16,113 nucleotides of DNA, from NCBI GenBank assembly GCA_964614375.1, contig CAZTLI010000073.1, positions 1 through 16,113 of the forward strand, written 5' to 3'. The notes beneath the pieces were generated by a model that was not told the DNA's origin, made no database searches, and was given only the letters and a program-made list of their open reading frames with translations. The stretch comes from CAZTLI01 sp964614375. GTDB taxonomy: Bacteria; Chloroflexota; Anaerolineae; Aggregatilineales; Phototrophicaceae. Position numbers and translations under genes: made by a program. Below, one piece after another: positions 1 through 7,207 of the stretch; positions within the stretch are counted from its first letter, which is position 1, and each line of letters opens with the position of its first letter.

Positions 1-12
1 CGTTACTGTATC

Positions 13-40
13 TTGACTATACGCCGTTGTAAATTACACT
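13..40 (+). promoter_or_regulatory. Candidate sigma70-type promoter for the polysaccharide operon
   Basis: A -35 like TTGACT (13-18) is followed after 16 bases by a -10 like TACACT (35-40). Transcription would begin near 47, leaving a leader of about 40 bases before the GTG at 87. An 11-base perfect palindrome (ATCAA-T-TTGAT, 48-58) sits at the predicted transcript start and could be an operator. Read by eye against the consensus; the match is moderate. Confidence 0.4.
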
Positions 41-73
41 TTCACTCATCAATTTGATAATCCACCGACTCTC

Positions 74-80
74 AGGAAGG
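74..80 (+). promoter_or_regulatory. Ribosome binding site that fixes the GTG start at 87
   Basis: AGGAAGG lies 6 bases upstream of GTG 87, where the protein begins directly with the Rossmann strand (MRILITGGAG). The in-frame ATG at 54 has no such site and would add 11 residues that do not belong to the fold, so GTG 87 is preferred. Confidence 0.8.
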
Positions 81-86
81 TTTACC

Positions 87-1028
87 GTGCGGATATTAAT
101 CACCGGAGGCGCAGGTTTTATTGGGTCGCATTTGTGTGACCGTTTCATTGGCGAAGATAACGTTGTTATCGCAATAGACAACTTTATTACCGGTCATCCA
201 CGGAACATCGCGCATCTAAAAGATCATCCCAATTTCACATTCATCAAACATGATGTCTCGAACTACATCGAACTCGATGCACCCGTTGATGTCGTACTGC
301 ATTTCGCGTCGCCTGCAAGCCCGATTGATTATCTCCAACATCCGATTCAAACGCTTAAAGTTGGTGGATTGGGCACACATAACGCGCTCGGTGTTGCCAA
401 AAAATATAGCGCAAAATTTCTCCTCGCATCCACATCAGAAGTCTATGGAGACCCGCTTGAACACCCGCAAAAAGAAACCTACTTTGGCAATGTCAGCACA
501 ATTGGGCCACGCGGTGTCTATGACGAAGCCAAACGCTATGCCGAAGCCCTTGTCATGGCGTATCATCGCGTACACGGTATCGACACACGCATCGTTCGTA
601 TTTTTAATACGTATGGGCCACGAATGCGGCTTGATGATGGGCGTGTAGTACCGAACTTCATTGGTCAGGCACTGCGCGGTGAACCACTGACTGTTTATGG
701 GGATGGTTCGCAAACACGCTGCTTCCAGTATGTCGATGATCTCGTAGAAGGAATATACCGCCTACTGAACAGCGATTTTGTTGAACCTGTGAATATCGGC
801 ACAACCCACGAGATCACCATTATGCAATTTGCCGAAGTCGTCAACGAAATCTCCGACAATCCGGCAGGCATTATCATCCAGCCCGAAAAACGCATTAAAG
901 ATGATCCCCAAACCCGACAACCTGATACAACCCGCGCCAAAGAGTTACTGGGCTGGGAGCCAAAAATTGGCCTGGCTGATGGCCTCCAAAAGACTATTGA
1001 ATATTTCCGGCAGGTGATCGAAACCTGA
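87..1028 (+). CDS. NAD-dependent sugar epimerase/dehydratase, UDP-glucuronate decarboxylase-like
   Basis: A 313-residue extended short-chain dehydrogenase. It most resembles UDP-glucuronate decarboxylases (UXS), which convert UDP-glucuronate to UDP-xylose in the cytoplasm using tightly bound NAD. The N-terminal GGAGFIGSHL (from residue 7) is the dinucleotide-binding loop. STSEVYGDP supplies the catalytic T116/S117/E118 region, and YDEAK gives Y145 and K149. RIFNTYGPRM and GDGSQTRCFQYVDD are typical UXS blocks. The length fits soluble bacterial UXS proteins. It is first in an operon: its TGA overlaps the ATG of the ligase-like gene, so its product probably feeds the polysaccharide made by its neighbours. 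A related dTDP- or UDP-sugar 4,6-dehydratase or epimerase is possible, since substrate cannot be read from motifs alone. The fold is certain and the UXS assignment likely. Confidence 0.85.
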   Translation: MRILITGGAGFIGSHLCDRFIGEDNVVIAIDNFITGHPRNIAHLKDHPNFTFIKHDVSNYIELDAPVDVVLHFASPASPIDYLQHPIQTLKVGGLGTHNALGVAKKYSAKFLLASTSEVYGDPLEHPQKETYFGNVSTIGPRGVYDEAKRYAEALVMAYHRVHGIDTRIVRIFNTYGPRMRLDDGRVVPNFIGQALRGEPLTVYGDGSQTRCFQYVDDLVEGIYRLLNSDFVEPVNIGTTHEITIMQFAEVVNEISDNPAGIIIQPEKRIKDDPQTRQPDTTRAKELLGWEPKIGLADGLQKTIEYFRQVIET

Positions 1029-2515
1029 TGCAACGGTCAGCCATCACTACCGCACCGCTTGTAATACGTTACAAATTGCTTCTGGCGTTGATTGCAAGTG
1101 CAGTGGGGCTGTTTATCGCTGTCAGTTCGCTAGAGATTGTGCTGCTGACAGTGATTTTATTGACCTTCACACTCTTAGCAATCTTGACGCCGCTCACGAC
1201 ACTCTTTTTTCTACTCATTCTCTCACCCCTGCAAATATTGATAGCAACTGAACTCCCAATTCAACTGCCCGCCAACATCGGGCAAATCGGTTTTGCACTC
1301 TATCTTGCAGCATTGGCAGTGCATCATATCCTAAATCGGCGGCAAACCAGCCAGCTTGCAGGGTCTCCCATCTATACATTGCTCATCGTATTCATCATTG
1401 GCTTCGGACTCAGTGTATTCAGTGCAGCGTCGTTGGGTGCATGGTTGACAGAATGGCTCAAATGGCCTGCGATGCTGATCTTAACCATAATCTGCGTCAA
1501 TACCCCTTACAATAGACTGTGGCAGTGGCTGGTCGCCGGACTCGTCCTATCGGGTGTCGCAAACGCACTGGTTGGCATCTACATTTTTGGGGGTGGCAGT
1601 GGGGCAGAGCACTTGTTGATTAATAATCGGTTCTATCGCGCATTCGGAACGTTTGGTCAGCCCAATCCATTTGGTGGATTTTTGGGTTTGCTGCTTCCCC
1701 TTGCCTTGATGGGTGCATTAGGACACCTGATTCGCTGGTGGCACAGTTATCGCAACAAGCTCCAGCCCACCAATTGGCTAACTCTCGGCATTGCAGGTTT
1801 TTATAGCAGCGCGGCAGTCATCATGCTCATCGGTTTATTGTTTTCATGGAGCCGCGGGGCGTGGTTAGGATTCATTGTTTCATTGGGCATAATGGCCTTT
1901 GCCCTACCCCGAAACACTCGCCACCGTCTTCTTTTGATTGTTACAATTGGGTTAAGTATTGGGGGATTATGGTTAAGTGGGTTGTTACCCCAATCTATTG
2001 TTGACCGCATCACCAACTCAACCGAAGACTTTTTTGCTTTTCAGGATATGCGCGGCGTAGACATCACACCAGACAACTATGCCATAGCGGAGCGCCTGGC
2101 ACACTGGCAAGCTGCGCTCAGTATGGCAGAATACAATCCCTGGTTAGGTGTGGGCGCAGGGAACTATGAAATTGTGTACGATGCGTATCGACTGATTAAT
2201 TGGGATGAGCCACTCGGTCATGCCCACAACTACTACTTGAATATTCTAGCTGAGGCTGGCATCATTGGCCTCTTATGTTATGCAACGTTATGGGTCGGGG
2301 TTGTGTGGATAACATGGCGTGCGCGGCAAAACCCCAATCCTTTAGCGCGATACACGGCAATCGGACTATTGGGCACATGGGTATACTTATCAACACACAG
2401 CCTACTTGACAACTTGTACGTGAATAATGTGTTTATTCATATCGGAATTCTATTCGGCATACTCGCCATATTAAACCATCAAACATGGACGAACATCAGG
2501 TTATACCGACAATGA
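1028..2515 (+). CDS. O-antigen ligase / Wzy-like polymerase family membrane protein
   Basis: A 495-residue protein made almost entirely of hydrophobic segments, about 11-12 predicted membrane helices, with one large non-membrane loop at about residues 320-400. This is the layout of the Wzy_C/WaaL family, which polymerises or ligates lipid-linked glycans on the outer face of the cytoplasmic membrane. Family signs are FGTFGQPNPFGGF before a helix, the SWSRGAWLG block, and the loop motif GHAHNYYLNILAEAG with H398, H400 and N401, where the family has its essential histidine. The ATG overlaps the preceding stop (TGATG) and its own TGA overlaps the ATG of the GtrA-like gene, so the three genes are probably translationally coupled. 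Whether it is a ligase or a polymerase cannot be told from sequence. Confidence 0.82.
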   Translation: MQRSAITTAPLVIRYKLLLALIASAVGLFIAVSSLEIVLLTVILLTFTLLAILTPLTTLFFLLILSPLQILIATELPIQLPANIGQIGFALYLAALAVHHILNRRQTSQLAGSPIYTLLIVFIIGFGLSVFSAASLGAWLTEWLKWPAMLILTIICVNTPYNRLWQWLVAGLVLSGVANALVGIYIFGGGSGAEHLLINNRFYRAFGTFGQPNPFGGFLGLLLPLALMGALGHLIRWWHSYRNKLQPTNWLTLGIAGFYSSAAVIMLIGLLFSWSRGAWLGFIVSLGIMAFALPRNTRHRLLLIVTIGLSIGGLWLSGLLPQSIVDRITNSTEDFFAFQDMRGVDITPDNYAIAERLAHWQAALSMAEYNPWLGVGAGNYEIVYDAYRLINWDEPLGHAHNYYLNILAEAGIIGLLCYATLWVGVVWITWRARQNPNPLARYTAIGLLGTWVYLSTHSLLDNLYVNNVFIHIGILFGILAILNHQTWTNIRLYRQ

Positions 2516-3105
2516 CACAAACAGATGCTATCCAGCCCAAACAATCACGTTCTATCAACAGCCCTATCGACGGACTAATTCTCCGAATTGCGCGGCGTTT
2601 TGGCGGCAGTAAAGCCAAAGAACTCGAACGGTTCATCAAATTTGCCGTTGTCGGCACAATTGGTTTTATCGTGGACTTCGGGACGGTTTTCATCTTGCAA
2701 TCCACCGTTTTACCGCCGACAGACGCAAACGGCGAGAGAAATACGCTCAATGTGGCCATTGCGACCTCAATCGCTTTTGTGGCGGCAGTGGGCAGTAACT
2801 TTACCTGGAATCGGCTGTGGACATATCCTGATTCTCGGTCACGCTCGTTACGCCGCCAACTCTCACAGTTTGCCCTCGTCAGTATGTCCGGGTGGCTTGC
2901 GCGTACTGTCTGGATTGCAGCGATGTATATCCCATTTGGCGTATTGGCAACGTCCTTCCTACTATCACTCAACAACGGTTACACCAACGACCCGCTAACC
3001 GAAGCTAAAATTGGTACATTCATTGCACAATTCATCGGTGTGTTTGTCGTGATGATCTGGAATTTCTTCGCCAATCGTTACTGGACATACAACGACGTGG
3101 ACTAA
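2512..3105 (+). CDS. GtrA-like family membrane protein
   Basis: A 197-residue protein with four predicted membrane helices in the GtrA arrangement. After a hydrophilic N-terminal 40 residues comes FIKFAVVGTIGFIVDFG, then a helix ending SNFTWNRLWTY, then two more helices ending in WNFFANRYWTYND. The paired (N)xxW/(N)RxWTY motifs after helices 2 and 4 are characteristic. GtrA proteins are thought to help move polyprenyl-phosphate-linked sugars across the membrane for glycan modification, which fits the gene's place between a ligase-like protein and a glycosyltransferase. I chose ATG 2512 because it forms an ATGA overlap with the previous stop. An in-frame ATG at 2485 would add 9 residues and overlap the upstream gene by 31 bases. 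Confidence 0.85.
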   Translation: MTQTDAIQPKQSRSINSPIDGLILRIARRFGGSKAKELERFIKFAVVGTIGFIVDFGTVFILQSTVLPPTDANGERNTLNVAIATSIAFVAAVGSNFTWNRLWTYPDSRSRSLRRQLSQFALVSMSGWLARTVWIAAMYIPFGVLATSFLLSLNNGYTNDPLTEAKIGTFIAQFIGVFVVMIWNFFANRYWTYNDVD

Positions 3106-3106
3106 C

Positions 3107-4249
3107 TTGTCTACCATCGCGATTGATTACACACCCGCTTACGAACAGGGCGGCGGCATTGGGCGTTATGTACGTGAACTGGTCGCCGCCTTATCAGCAG
3201 AAGATACGCAAACCCCCTATCGTCTCTTTGTCGCTGGCGCAAATAGTATAACCTTACCACAATCTCCCGGCGCTAACTTTTCGTGGAAACCCACGCGCCT
3301 CAATCCAACATGGCTAGCGCGCATCTGGCATCGCGCACGATTACCCATACCTGTCGAAGTCTTTACAGGCCGGGTTGATCTCTATCACGCGACAGATTTT
3401 GTACTTCCCCCCACACGACCCCATACCCGCACCCTGCTCACTGTTCATGATTTGTCGTTCCTGCGTGTTCCCGAAACAGCCAGCCCTAACTTAAAAGCCT
3501 ATTTAGAGCGTGTTGTTCCCCGTTCAGTGCAGCGCGCAGACCTCGTACTTGCCGATTCGCAAGCGACCAAAAACGACCTCGTTAGCATTTATGACACAGC
3601 GCCGGAAAAAATCATCGTGCTGCTCAGCGGCGTAGACAGTCGCTTTAAGCCGGTAACGGCATCGTCCACTTTGGAAGCAGTTCGCACAAAATATTCGCTA
3701 CCATCTCAGCCCTTCATACTCAGCGTAGGTACAGTTCAACCGCGCAAGAACTACAGTCGTGTGATTGAAGCACTAGCAATTCTCAGAAATCAGGGTCACG
3801 ACCTGCATTATGTCATCGCAGGGGGCAAAGGGTGGCTAGAAGACCCCATCTATACCACCATCAATACAACCCGAATGCAGGATTACGTCCATATCATTGG
3901 ATTTGTAGACGATAATGACTTACCAGCACTATACAGCAGCGCGAACAGCCTCGTATTTCCATCCCTATACGAAGGCTTTGGCCTGCCCATCCTTGAAGCG
4001 ATGGCAACGGATACGCCCGTCGTCACCGCCAATGTATCCTCATTGCCCGAAGTCGCTGGAGACGCCGCCCTCATGGTCGATGACCCCTATAATGTTGGTG
4101 AAATTGCAGCAACTATTCAACAATTGCTTGATAGTCCCCAATTATGCCAAACGCTCATCACTAAAGGCCGCGAACGGGTGAAGAAATTCACCTGGCAGAC
4201 GGCAGCAAAACAACTGCGTCAAATCTATACCGAAATGCTCCCCAAATAA
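3107..4249 (+). CDS. GT4-family glycosyltransferase
   Basis: A 380-residue retaining glycosyltransferase of the GT-B fold (family GT4), which transfers a sugar from a nucleotide-sugar donor to a growing glycan at the inner membrane face. The N-terminal half has the acceptor-side GGGIGRYVREL loop and VHDLSFL. The C-terminal half opens with ILSVGTVQPRKNY and contains SLYEGFGLPILEAMA, the EX7E motif with E289 and E297 that contacts the donor nucleotide. The start is a TTG one base after the GtrA stop. No ATG or GTG gives a better start, because the first strand (TIAIDYTP) begins at once. Its acceptor and donor sugars are not predictable; mannosyl or rhamnosyl transfer is common among relatives. 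It is the last gene of the polysaccharide operon. Confidence 0.9.
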   Translation: MSTIAIDYTPAYEQGGGIGRYVRELVAALSAEDTQTPYRLFVAGANSITLPQSPGANFSWKPTRLNPTWLARIWHRARLPIPVEVFTGRVDLYHATDFVLPPTRPHTRTLLTVHDLSFLRVPETASPNLKAYLERVVPRSVQRADLVLADSQATKNDLVSIYDTAPEKIIVLLSGVDSRFKPVTASSTLEAVRTKYSLPSQPFILSVGTVQPRKNYSRVIEALAILRNQGHDLHYVIAGGKGWLEDPIYTTINTTRMQDYVHIIGFVDDNDLPALYSSANSLVFPSLYEGFGLPILEAMATDTPVVTANVSSLPEVAGDAALMVDDPYNVGEIAATIQQLLDSPQLCQTLITKGRERVKKFTWQTAAKQLRQIYTEMLPK

Positions 4250-4260
4250 CGACCCCATCA

Positions 4261-4269
4261 TGCTATAAT
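4261..4269 (+). promoter_or_regulatory. Extended -10 promoter for the thioesterase-ChlI unit
   Basis: TGCTATAAT is a perfect TGn plus TATAAT extended -10 element, 12 bases after the glycosyltransferase stop and about 30 bases before the thioesterase start. No good -35 lies at 17 bases, which is usual for extended -10 promoters. It marks a new transcription unit. Transcription would start near 4276. Confidence 0.6.
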
Positions 4270-4289
4270 GCCCTTGCACTATCCAATAC

Positions 4290-4295
4290 GGTGAG
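4290..4295 (+). promoter_or_regulatory. Ribosome binding site favouring ATG 4302
   Basis: GGTGAG lies 6 bases before ATG 4302, and immediately against the alternative in-frame ATG 4296. Spacing therefore favours the second ATG. Confidence 0.55.
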
Positions 4296-4301
4296 ATGGC
4301 T

Positions 4302-4790
4302 ATGGTTGAAAGACCGACTAAACGTATCGCGGACTCGCGTGTATCGCTCAGTTTACTCATGGGACCGCAGCAAGTGAATACATTAGGCAATGTGCATGGC
4401 GGTATCATCATGAAATATGTAGATGAAGCCGGGGCATTGGCTGCCATGCGCCACGCCCAATCACATGTTGTCACTGTTGCCATAGACTCGATGACATTCA
4501 TGCAACCCATCTATGTCGGCAATCTGGTGACATTTCAGGCAGAATTAACATTTGTTGGACGCACATCCATGGAAACGCGAGTCACAGTCATTGCCGAAAA
4601 TCCCCTCACCGGTGAGCGCCGTACATCAAATACAGCCTATGTCGTCTATGTGGCGCTGGATGGCGATGGGCGACCACAAGCAGTTCCTCAACTGCACTTT
4701 CAAACACCAGAAGAAATAGCGCGCGCAAGAGCCGCACAAGAACGACAAGATTACCGCAAACAACTTCGCGCAAAGGAAACAGGCCAATGA
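4302..4790 (+). CDS. Acyl-CoA thioesterase, hotdog fold (YciA/ACOT-like)
   Basis: A 162-residue single-hotdog protein that probably hydrolyses acyl-CoA thioesters in the cytoplasm. The diagnostic stretch runs from MGPQQVNTLGNVHGG to MKYVDEAGALAA. N26 and the HGG turn precede the long hotdog helix, which carries D41, the family's catalytic acidic residue. SMTFMQPIYVGNLVTFQAEL and GRTSMETRV are the following beta strands. The charged C-terminal tail (about residues 130-162) extends past the fold. ATG 4302 is chosen for its better-spaced ribosome site; ATG 4296 would add two residues. Its TGA overlaps the ATG of the ChlI-like gene, so the two are co-translated, though no metabolic link between them is obvious. 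Confidence 0.85.
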   Translation: MVERPTKRIADSRVSLSLLMGPQQVNTLGNVHGGIIMKYVDEAGALAAMRHAQSHVVTVAIDSMTFMQPIYVGNLVTFQAELTFVGRTSMETRVTVIAENPLTGERRTSNTAYVVYVALDGDGRPQAVPQLHFQTPEEIARARAAQERQDYRKQLRAKETGQ

Positions 4791-5932
4791 TAGATAGAAA
4801 ACGCTCAGCCTTGTTGGAACTATTAGAGCAAACCAGCTATCGGCGTGTTTTGGAAGCTGAAGCACCCGACTTAGGATTAGCAGACCACCGCCCCTACCCC
4901 TTCTTAGCAATTGTGGGGCAGGTTGAAATGCGAATTGCCCTGATGTTGGCCCTCATCAACCCCGCTATTGGTGGTGTATTGCTCATTGGCCCGCGCGGAA
5001 CCGGGAAAACCACAGCAGTCCGCAGTCTGACCGCGATTTTACCGGATGTCGAAGTAAGTGATTGTGAGGAAGGTGTTTTACCACCCGATTTAGAACATCC
5101 CGACGCCAGTATCCTTTTCCCCGATTGTTATGAACTCCATCAGGCGGGAAAACCCATTTCACACTTTGAAGCCGTAAAACTTGTCGAATTACCCCTCAAT
5201 GCCCGCCTGGAGGATGTTGTTGGTGGCATCAACGAACGGGTTGCAATTCAGCGCAACAAGGTTCAACTGGAACGTGGGATACTCGCCCGCGCAGACAACA
5301 ACATCCTATATGTGGATGAAGTAAACTTACTTGATGATGATATTGTGGACGCCATCCTTGATGCAGCAGCGCAAGGTAGCTATACCGTGCGACGTGGCGC
5401 AATGGCGGGGACGTATCGCTCTCGATTTGTGCTTGTTGGCTCGATGAATCCCGAAGAAGGTCGCTTACGTCCGCAAATCATGGATCGCTTCGGATTGCGC
5501 GTTAATGTACGCGGGTTAATCGACAAAACCGAACGTCTGGAAGTTTACCGTCGTTTCAGCGCCTATCGGAAAAATCCCACCACCTTCATCCGCAATTGGG
5601 AAGAAGCCAGCATCGAAGCGCTAGAAGACATCATCACAGCCCGTGAACTCCTGGAGAAAACCCGTGTTTCGGACGAAGCCTTAGATATTGGTCTCGAACT
5701 GATACGCGCGCTCGATATTGATTCCCATCGCGCCGACCACACCATGTTCGAAGCTGCTCGTGCCTATGCCGCATCGGACGGACGGACGGAAGCAGTAATA
5801 GATGACATACGCGCTGTCGCTCCGATGGCGCTTCGCCAGCGTCGCAGCGAGTTTATGATGAACTTTTTTGAAAAACAGGCCGAAGAAGATGACCAGATTC
5901 GCAGCAAAATCGACGAACTCAGCAGCAAATAA
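4787..5932 (+). CDS. Magnesium-chelatase subunit I-like AAA+ ATPase (ChlI/BchI type)
   Basis: A 381-residue AAA+ ATPase closely matching the ChlI/BchI subunit, which forms ATP-driven hexamers with a vWA subunit (ChlD) to insert Mg into protoporphyrin. Walker A is GPRGTGKTT with K74, Walker B is LYVDE (D177, E178), sensor 1 is SMNPEEG with N221, and RPQIMDRFGL carries the arginine-finger region (R234). The long insert with EDVVGGINE and the C-terminal helical lid ending RAVAPMALRQR are also ChlI-like. About 30 extra N-terminal residues make it a little longer than usual. AAAGGA (4771-4776) supports the ATG that overlaps the thioesterase stop. No ChlD, ChlH or other tetrapyrrole-metal gene is in the window, so a role in chlorophyll synthesis is not shown. 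It may act as a MoxR/ChlI-type remodelling ATPase with a distant vWA partner. Confidence 0.85.
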   Translation: MIDRKRSALLELLEQTSYRRVLEAEAPDLGLADHRPYPFLAIVGQVEMRIALMLALINPAIGGVLLIGPRGTGKTTAVRSLTAILPDVEVSDCEEGVLPPDLEHPDASILFPDCYELHQAGKPISHFEAVKLVELPLNARLEDVVGGINERVAIQRNKVQLERGILARADNNILYVDEVNLLDDDIVDAILDAAAQGSYTVRRGAMAGTYRSRFVLVGSMNPEEGRLRPQIMDRFGLRVNVRGLIDKTERLEVYRRFSAYRKNPTTFIRNWEEASIEALEDIITARELLEKTRVSDEALDIGLELIRALDIDSHRADHTMFEAARAYAASDGRTEAVIDDIRAVAPMALRQRRSEFMMNFFEKQAEEDDQIRSKIDELSSK

Positions 5933-6554
5933 CCCTCGCAGCGCTGTATATATCCGTTATTCAGGCGTTGTGTGGATATTGCTCGTCGCAGCACTCATAG
6001 CGTACTTAATGCCGTGGATATACAATTCGGGTGCAATATTGCAACCGAATGCTTATGACCTCGCAGAATGGGCGAGTCTACATCCAACCGTGCAAAATGG
6101 TTCACCTGCATTCTTAGAAACGCTGCTGTTGCGGTCACAACTTCTAATAATTACAGCCATCATAGCGTTCTATGGAAACGATAAGCGCTGGTCAAATGTG
6201 TGGATACTTCGCGCCGTGACGATTCTACTCATTGCCATCGCGATTCTACCCCCGCTCGAATACTTCATCGCCGAACGCAGCAATCCAAATTATGGACAGC
6301 AGTTGATATTAGCTCTCAGCGCAATCGTTATTGGCATTGTTGGCTTAAGTAATCAGTTCACTGCATATCACCGGCATATCATCTCCATATTGATACTTAT
6401 CGGCTTAGTAACCTGTAGTTTAGGCATCTATCGCACCCTATCGCTGATGCAAGCCTATCTACCTGATATTCAACCCGGCTTCGGTGGACTATTCCTCATC
6501 ATTGTCTACATCGGTATGTTGGTGGTACACGTTATGACGACCTCTCGACGCTAA
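5889..6554 (+). CDS. Unknown membrane protein with six predicted helices
   Basis: I do not recognise this family. From ATG 5889 it is 221 residues: a basic, polar N-terminal segment of about 30 residues, then six hydrophobic segments. These are roughly GVVWILLVAALIAYLMPW; LLLRSQLLIITAIIAFYG; the stretch around ILRAVTILLIAIAILPPL; QQLILALSAIVIGIVGL; HIISILILIGLVTCSLGIY; and GGLFLIIVYIGMLVVHV. No catalytic or binding motif is visible. ATG 5889 has an AGG 8 bases upstream. ATG 5868 would add 7 residues, and GTG 5970 would remove the basic segment. All but the last start lie inside the ChlI-like gene, so the two are probably coupled. A membrane anchor or partner for the ATPase is possible but is inference. 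Confidence 0.6.
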   Translation: MTRFAAKSTNSAANNPRSAVYIRYSGVVWILLVAALIAYLMPWIYNSGAILQPNAYDLAEWASLHPTVQNGSPAFLETLLLRSQLLIITAIIAFYGNDKRWSNVWILRAVTILLIAIAILPPLEYFIAERSNPNYGQQLILALSAIVIGIVGLSNQFTAYHRHIISILILIGLVTCSLGIYRTLSLMQAYLPDIQPGFGGLFLIIVYIGMLVVHVMTTSRR

Positions 6555-6587
6555 AACAAAAAAGGCAGTATCTTGTGAACACTGCCT
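6553..6587 (-). terminator. Rho-independent terminator of the acyl carrier protein gene
   Basis: On the minus strand, a perfect 7-bp stem (AGGCAGT / ACTGCCT; 6581-6587 with 6563-6569) and an 11-base loop are followed by a U-rich tract (TTTTTTGTTTT, reading 6563 down to 6553). It lies about 44 bases beyond the acpP stop. The tract reaches into the stop codon of the convergent membrane-protein gene (6552-6554). On the plus strand no U-run follows, so termination is one-directional. Confidence 0.8.
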
Positions 6588-6630
6588 GACAACGGGTTCT
6601 CTGGTTGTGGTAGCTATCTGCTTACCTAAA

Positions 6631-6867
6631 TTACCCCATATTTTCCTGGATGTACTTTACTGCCTCACCTACAGTTGAGATTTTTTGTGCGTCTTCATCG
6701 CTGATTTCCCCGCCGAATTCCTCTTCAAAAGCCATAATCAACTCCACCAGGTCGAGCGAATCGGCTTCCAAATCCTCACGGAAGTTGGCGCCAGACGTGA
6801 CTTTATCTTCGTCTACACCCAGCAAATCAACAACAATACCGCGCACACGTTCTTCAATTGAGGCCAT
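6631..6867 (-). CDS. acpP: Acyl carrier protein
   Basis: A 78-residue acidic, all-helical protein with the ACP signature EADSLDLVELIMAFEEEF. S37 is the attachment site for 4'-phosphopantetheine, which carries the growing fatty acyl chain in the cytoplasm. The length and the N-terminal start MASIEERVRGIV match primary-metabolism AcpP. A strong GGGAGGA ribosome site (6874-6880 on the minus strand) precedes the ATG. It stands alone here, on the opposite strand from its neighbours, without fab genes beside it, and has its own terminator. The nearby thioesterase acts on acyl thioesters, but strand and promoter arguments make them separate units. A secondary ACP for a specialised pathway cannot be fully excluded. 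Confidence 0.95.
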   Translation of the reverse strand: MASIEERVRGIVVDLLGVDEDKVTSGANFREDLEADSLDLVELIMAFEEEFGGEISDEDAQKISTVGEAVKYIQENMG

Positions 6868-7008
6868 TGGTTATCCTCCCATTCATTGGGTTATTTACTG
6901 TTTCGGATAATCATAGTTATCGATTCTCAAGGCGTCCCACAGAATCGTTTACGGAATAATTCCGCTGGATGAACTATACATCCACATTCACCAATATCTT
7001 GAGTTGTT

Positions 7009-7037
7009 TTGATGCCCACACATAAGCATGTTATAAA
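7009..7037 (+). promoter_or_regulatory. Candidate extended -10 promoter within the acpP-IDI-2 gap
   Basis: TTGATG (7009-7014), 17 bases, then TATAAA (7032-7037) with TG one base before it (7029-7030). Both boxes and the extended TG are in register, so this is one of the better promoter matches in the window. Transcription would start near 7044, giving either a long leader of about 300 bases to the IDI-2 gene or a separate small transcript. Confidence 0.45.
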
Positions 7038-7172
7038 ACAACTGCCAAGAACGAATATAAGAAAAGAGTTTACTCGATGCAAAAGCCAATCGCAAGGCTT
7101 TCAACACATGCGCCTACTAATCAGGCTCTCCATAGGAACACGTCTATCGGTACACACCTCCTCGCCTTCCAA

Positions 7173-7207
7173 CTGTCATTGACAGGCCTATCTTTCAACT
7201 GTACGAT
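7173..7207 (+). promoter_or_regulatory. Candidate sigma70 promoter with overlapping palindrome, for the isoprenoid genes
   Basis: A perfect TTGACA (7179-7184) is followed after exactly 17 bases by TACGAT (7202-7207). Transcription would start near 7214, leaving a leader of about 136 bases. The palindrome CTGTC-ATT-GACAG (7173-7185) covers the -35 box, as expected for a repressor operator. Confidence 0.5.

Noticed and set aside
250..648. A 132-codon open frame inside the sugar dehydratase gene
   Set aside because: It lies in another frame of a gene with complete catalytic motifs, and its product shows no recognisable domain.
2496..2975. A 159-codon open frame on the minus strand
   Set aside because: It is antisense to the GtrA-like gene, which has clear family motifs and helices. 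The antisense product shows no domain and no good ribosome site was seen.
4787..5932. Evidence for photosynthesis or chlorophyll synthesis
   Set aside because: One ChlI-type ATPase is not enough; no chelatase H or D subunit or other pigment gene is present.
6553..6587. Bidirectional terminator for the membrane-protein gene as well
   Set aside because: On the plus strand the hairpin is followed by GACAACGGG, not a U-run, so only minus-strand termination is supported.
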